64,000 nt of DNA, taken from Actinacidiphila cocklensis (lineage in GTDB: Bacteria > Actinomycetota > Actinomycetes > Streptomycetales > Streptomycetaceae). This document shows, one piece after another, positions 63,140 to 64,000 of the stretch. The translations under genes were made by a program, and so were the position numbers. The notes beneath the pieces are model-generated. The model saw only the letters and a program-made list of their open reading frames with translations. It did not search any database and was not told the origin of the DNA. The DNA is taken from the NCBI RefSeq assembly GCF_907177275.1, contig NZ_CAJSLV010000024.1, positions 135,296-199,295 of the forward strand. The letters are read 5' to 3'. Position 1 is the stretch's first letter. Each line of letters opens with the position of its first letter.

Positions 63140-64000
63140 TCAGTAGGGACGAACTACTCCATAGATCGGCATTTCGGTGATCGGTGCGACCTTGACGACC
63201 GTTCCCGTGTGCGGAGCGTGGATCATCTCGCCGCCGCCGATGTAGATCCCGACGTGGCTGTGGTCGCTGTAGAAGAAGACGAGGTCGCCCGGCTGCATGT
63301 CGGACTGCGACACCCTGGAGCCGACCACGACCTGCTCGCCGGTGGTCCGCGGCAGCGTCACGCCGGCCGCCCGGTACGCCGCCTGCGTCAGGCCCGAGCA
63401 GTCCCACGAGTTCGGCCCCGTCGCGCCCCACACGTACGGCTCGCCGATCTGGGCGCGCGCGAAGGCGATGGCCTTGTCGGCGACCGACGCGTTCGCCGGA
63501 ACGGTCGGGCTGGTCGGGGCGGTGGTCCCGGACTTCTTCGCCGCGGCGGCCGCTGCCGCCGCGGCCGCCGCCCTGGCCTTCTCCTGGGCGGCGATGGCGG
63601 CGGCCTTCTTCCTGGCCTCCTCCTCCTGCTTGGCCTGGAGCGCGGCCAGCCGCGCCTTCTCCTGCGCGGTGAGGCTGTTCAGCAGCTTCTGGGCCGCGCC
63701 CAGCTTGGTCTGCACATCGGCCTTGGCGGCCCGCAGCTGCGCCTGCTGGGTGGTCAGCGTCGCCAGGCTCTTGGCCGCCTCGATGCGCTGCTGGGTCGCC
63801 GCCGCCTGCTGGACCCGGTAGGAGTCGACGGCCGACTTCTGCCGCTTGCCCAGCACATCGGCCATGTGCGTCTGGTCCATCAGGTCCTGCGGGTCCGACG
63901 CCATCAGGTAGCGACCGGTCGAGTCGTCGCCGCCGCTGCGGTACTGCGCGGCCGCGTACTGCCCCAGGACCCGGCGCGAGTCGTTGAGCGCCTGCGTCTT
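63140..64000 (-). CDS. NlpC/P60 cell-wall hydrolase 3 (5' end outside window)
   Basis: C-terminal 286 residues of a third C40 peptidase; the frame is open to the right window edge, so start and signal are not seen. Visible are a coiled-coil region (QAQLRAAKADVQTKLGAAQKLLNSLTAQEKARLAALQAKQEEEARKK), an unusual run of Ala (AAAAAAAAAAAKKSG), and the domain WDCSGLTQAAY (preceded by GPNS in place of GPGSY), HVGIYIGGGEMIHAPHTG and MQPGDLVFFY. A partner of genes 1 and 2, with which it shares the order of domains. A 294-bp gap with the riboswitch separates it from gene 2. Confidence 0.92.
   Translation of the reverse strand, partial: KTQALNDSRRVLGQYAAAQYRSGGDDSTGRYLMASDPQDLMDQTHMADVLGKRQKSAVDSYRVQQAAATQQRIEAAKSLATLTTQQAQLRAAKADVQTKLGAAQKLLNSLTAQEKARLAALQAKQEEEARKKAAAIAAQEKARAAAAAAAAAAAKKSGTTAPTSPTVPANASVADKAIAFARAQIGEPYVWGATGPNSWDCSGLTQAAYRAAGVTLPRTTGEQVVVGSRVSQSDMQPGDLVFFYSDHSHVGIYIGGGEMIHAPHTGTVVKVAPITEMPIYGVVRPY

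Overview
This 64 kb window is high-GC actinobacterial chromosome, almost certainly Streptomyces or a close relative in the Streptomycetaceae. The signs are third-position G/C bias, many GTG starts, scarce TTA codons, WhiD and BldM developmental regulators with a BldN-type promoter between them, CIRCE-controlled groES-groEL1 with a His-tailed GroEL1, and a gene order (truA, rplM-rpsI, glmM, coaA, acpS, nnr, alr, tsaE, tsaB-rimI-tsaD, groES-groEL1, whiD, bldM, ECF sigma, guaB, guaB3, guaA) that I recall from the S. coelicolor core. Part of that order (alr, tsa genes, groES-groEL1, whiB3, sigD, guaB2, guaB3) is also found in Mycobacterium. I see no prophage, insertion sequence, CRISPR array, tRNA or rRNA.

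Layout. 1-9.8 kb: truA (5' end outside), a Gln/Pro-rich membrane protein, an ABC-F ATPase, rplM-rpsI, glmM, a DUF389 membrane protein, coaA and acpS. 9.8-19.4 kb: nnr, a repeat-packed gap, an SRPBCC-MarR pair with a palindromic operator, then alr, an alpha/beta hydrolase and tsaE; then an iron-box-like site with a 57-codon small ORF, a degenerate L,D-transpeptidase fold protein, and the overlapping tsaB-rimI-tsaD set for tRNA t6A. 19.4-29.7 kb: a lipoprotein deacetylase, a methyltransferase, groES-groEL1, an SDR, MOSC and GNAT proteins, a TPR-like protein, and a PLP enzyme divergent from a LysR regulator. 29.7-34.8 kb: whiD and bldM (divergent), an ECF sigma of the SigD/ShbA type, guaB and guaB3.

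34.8-46.4 kb: a small membrane protein, an NDP-sugar dehydrogenase lacking its catalytic cysteine, glpD, then four consecutive membrane Ser/Thr-kinase-like receptors, the third a pseudokinase with a TTA codon. 46.4-53.4 kb: a PPOX flavoprotein, succinate-semialdehyde dehydrogenase, a GMC oxidoreductase, guaA and a DoxX protein. 53.3-57.1 kb: a LiaFSR/Psp-like envelope-stress module (PspC-LiaF protein and a 72-residue membrane partner, divergent from a PspC-histidine kinase and LuxR-type regulator). 57.2-64 kb: a lipoprotein, a transglutaminase-like protein, and three NlpC/P60 cell-wall hydrolases interrupted by an ECF sigma/SnoaL pair. One hydrolase carries a TTA codon and another a clear c-di-AMP (ydaO) riboswitch.

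Themes. Genes for translation, GMP synthesis, wall precursors (glmM, alr) and wall turnover sit beside sporulation regulators and envelope sensors. Several proteins keep a fold but lose catalytic residues: the pseudokinase, the YkuD-like protein, the NDP-sugar dehydrogenase and GuaB3. Non-coding DNA is dominated by one family of GC-rich repeats with a core around GCGCAGTTCCCCGCGCC. Assignments rest on reading motifs and context; no database search was run.
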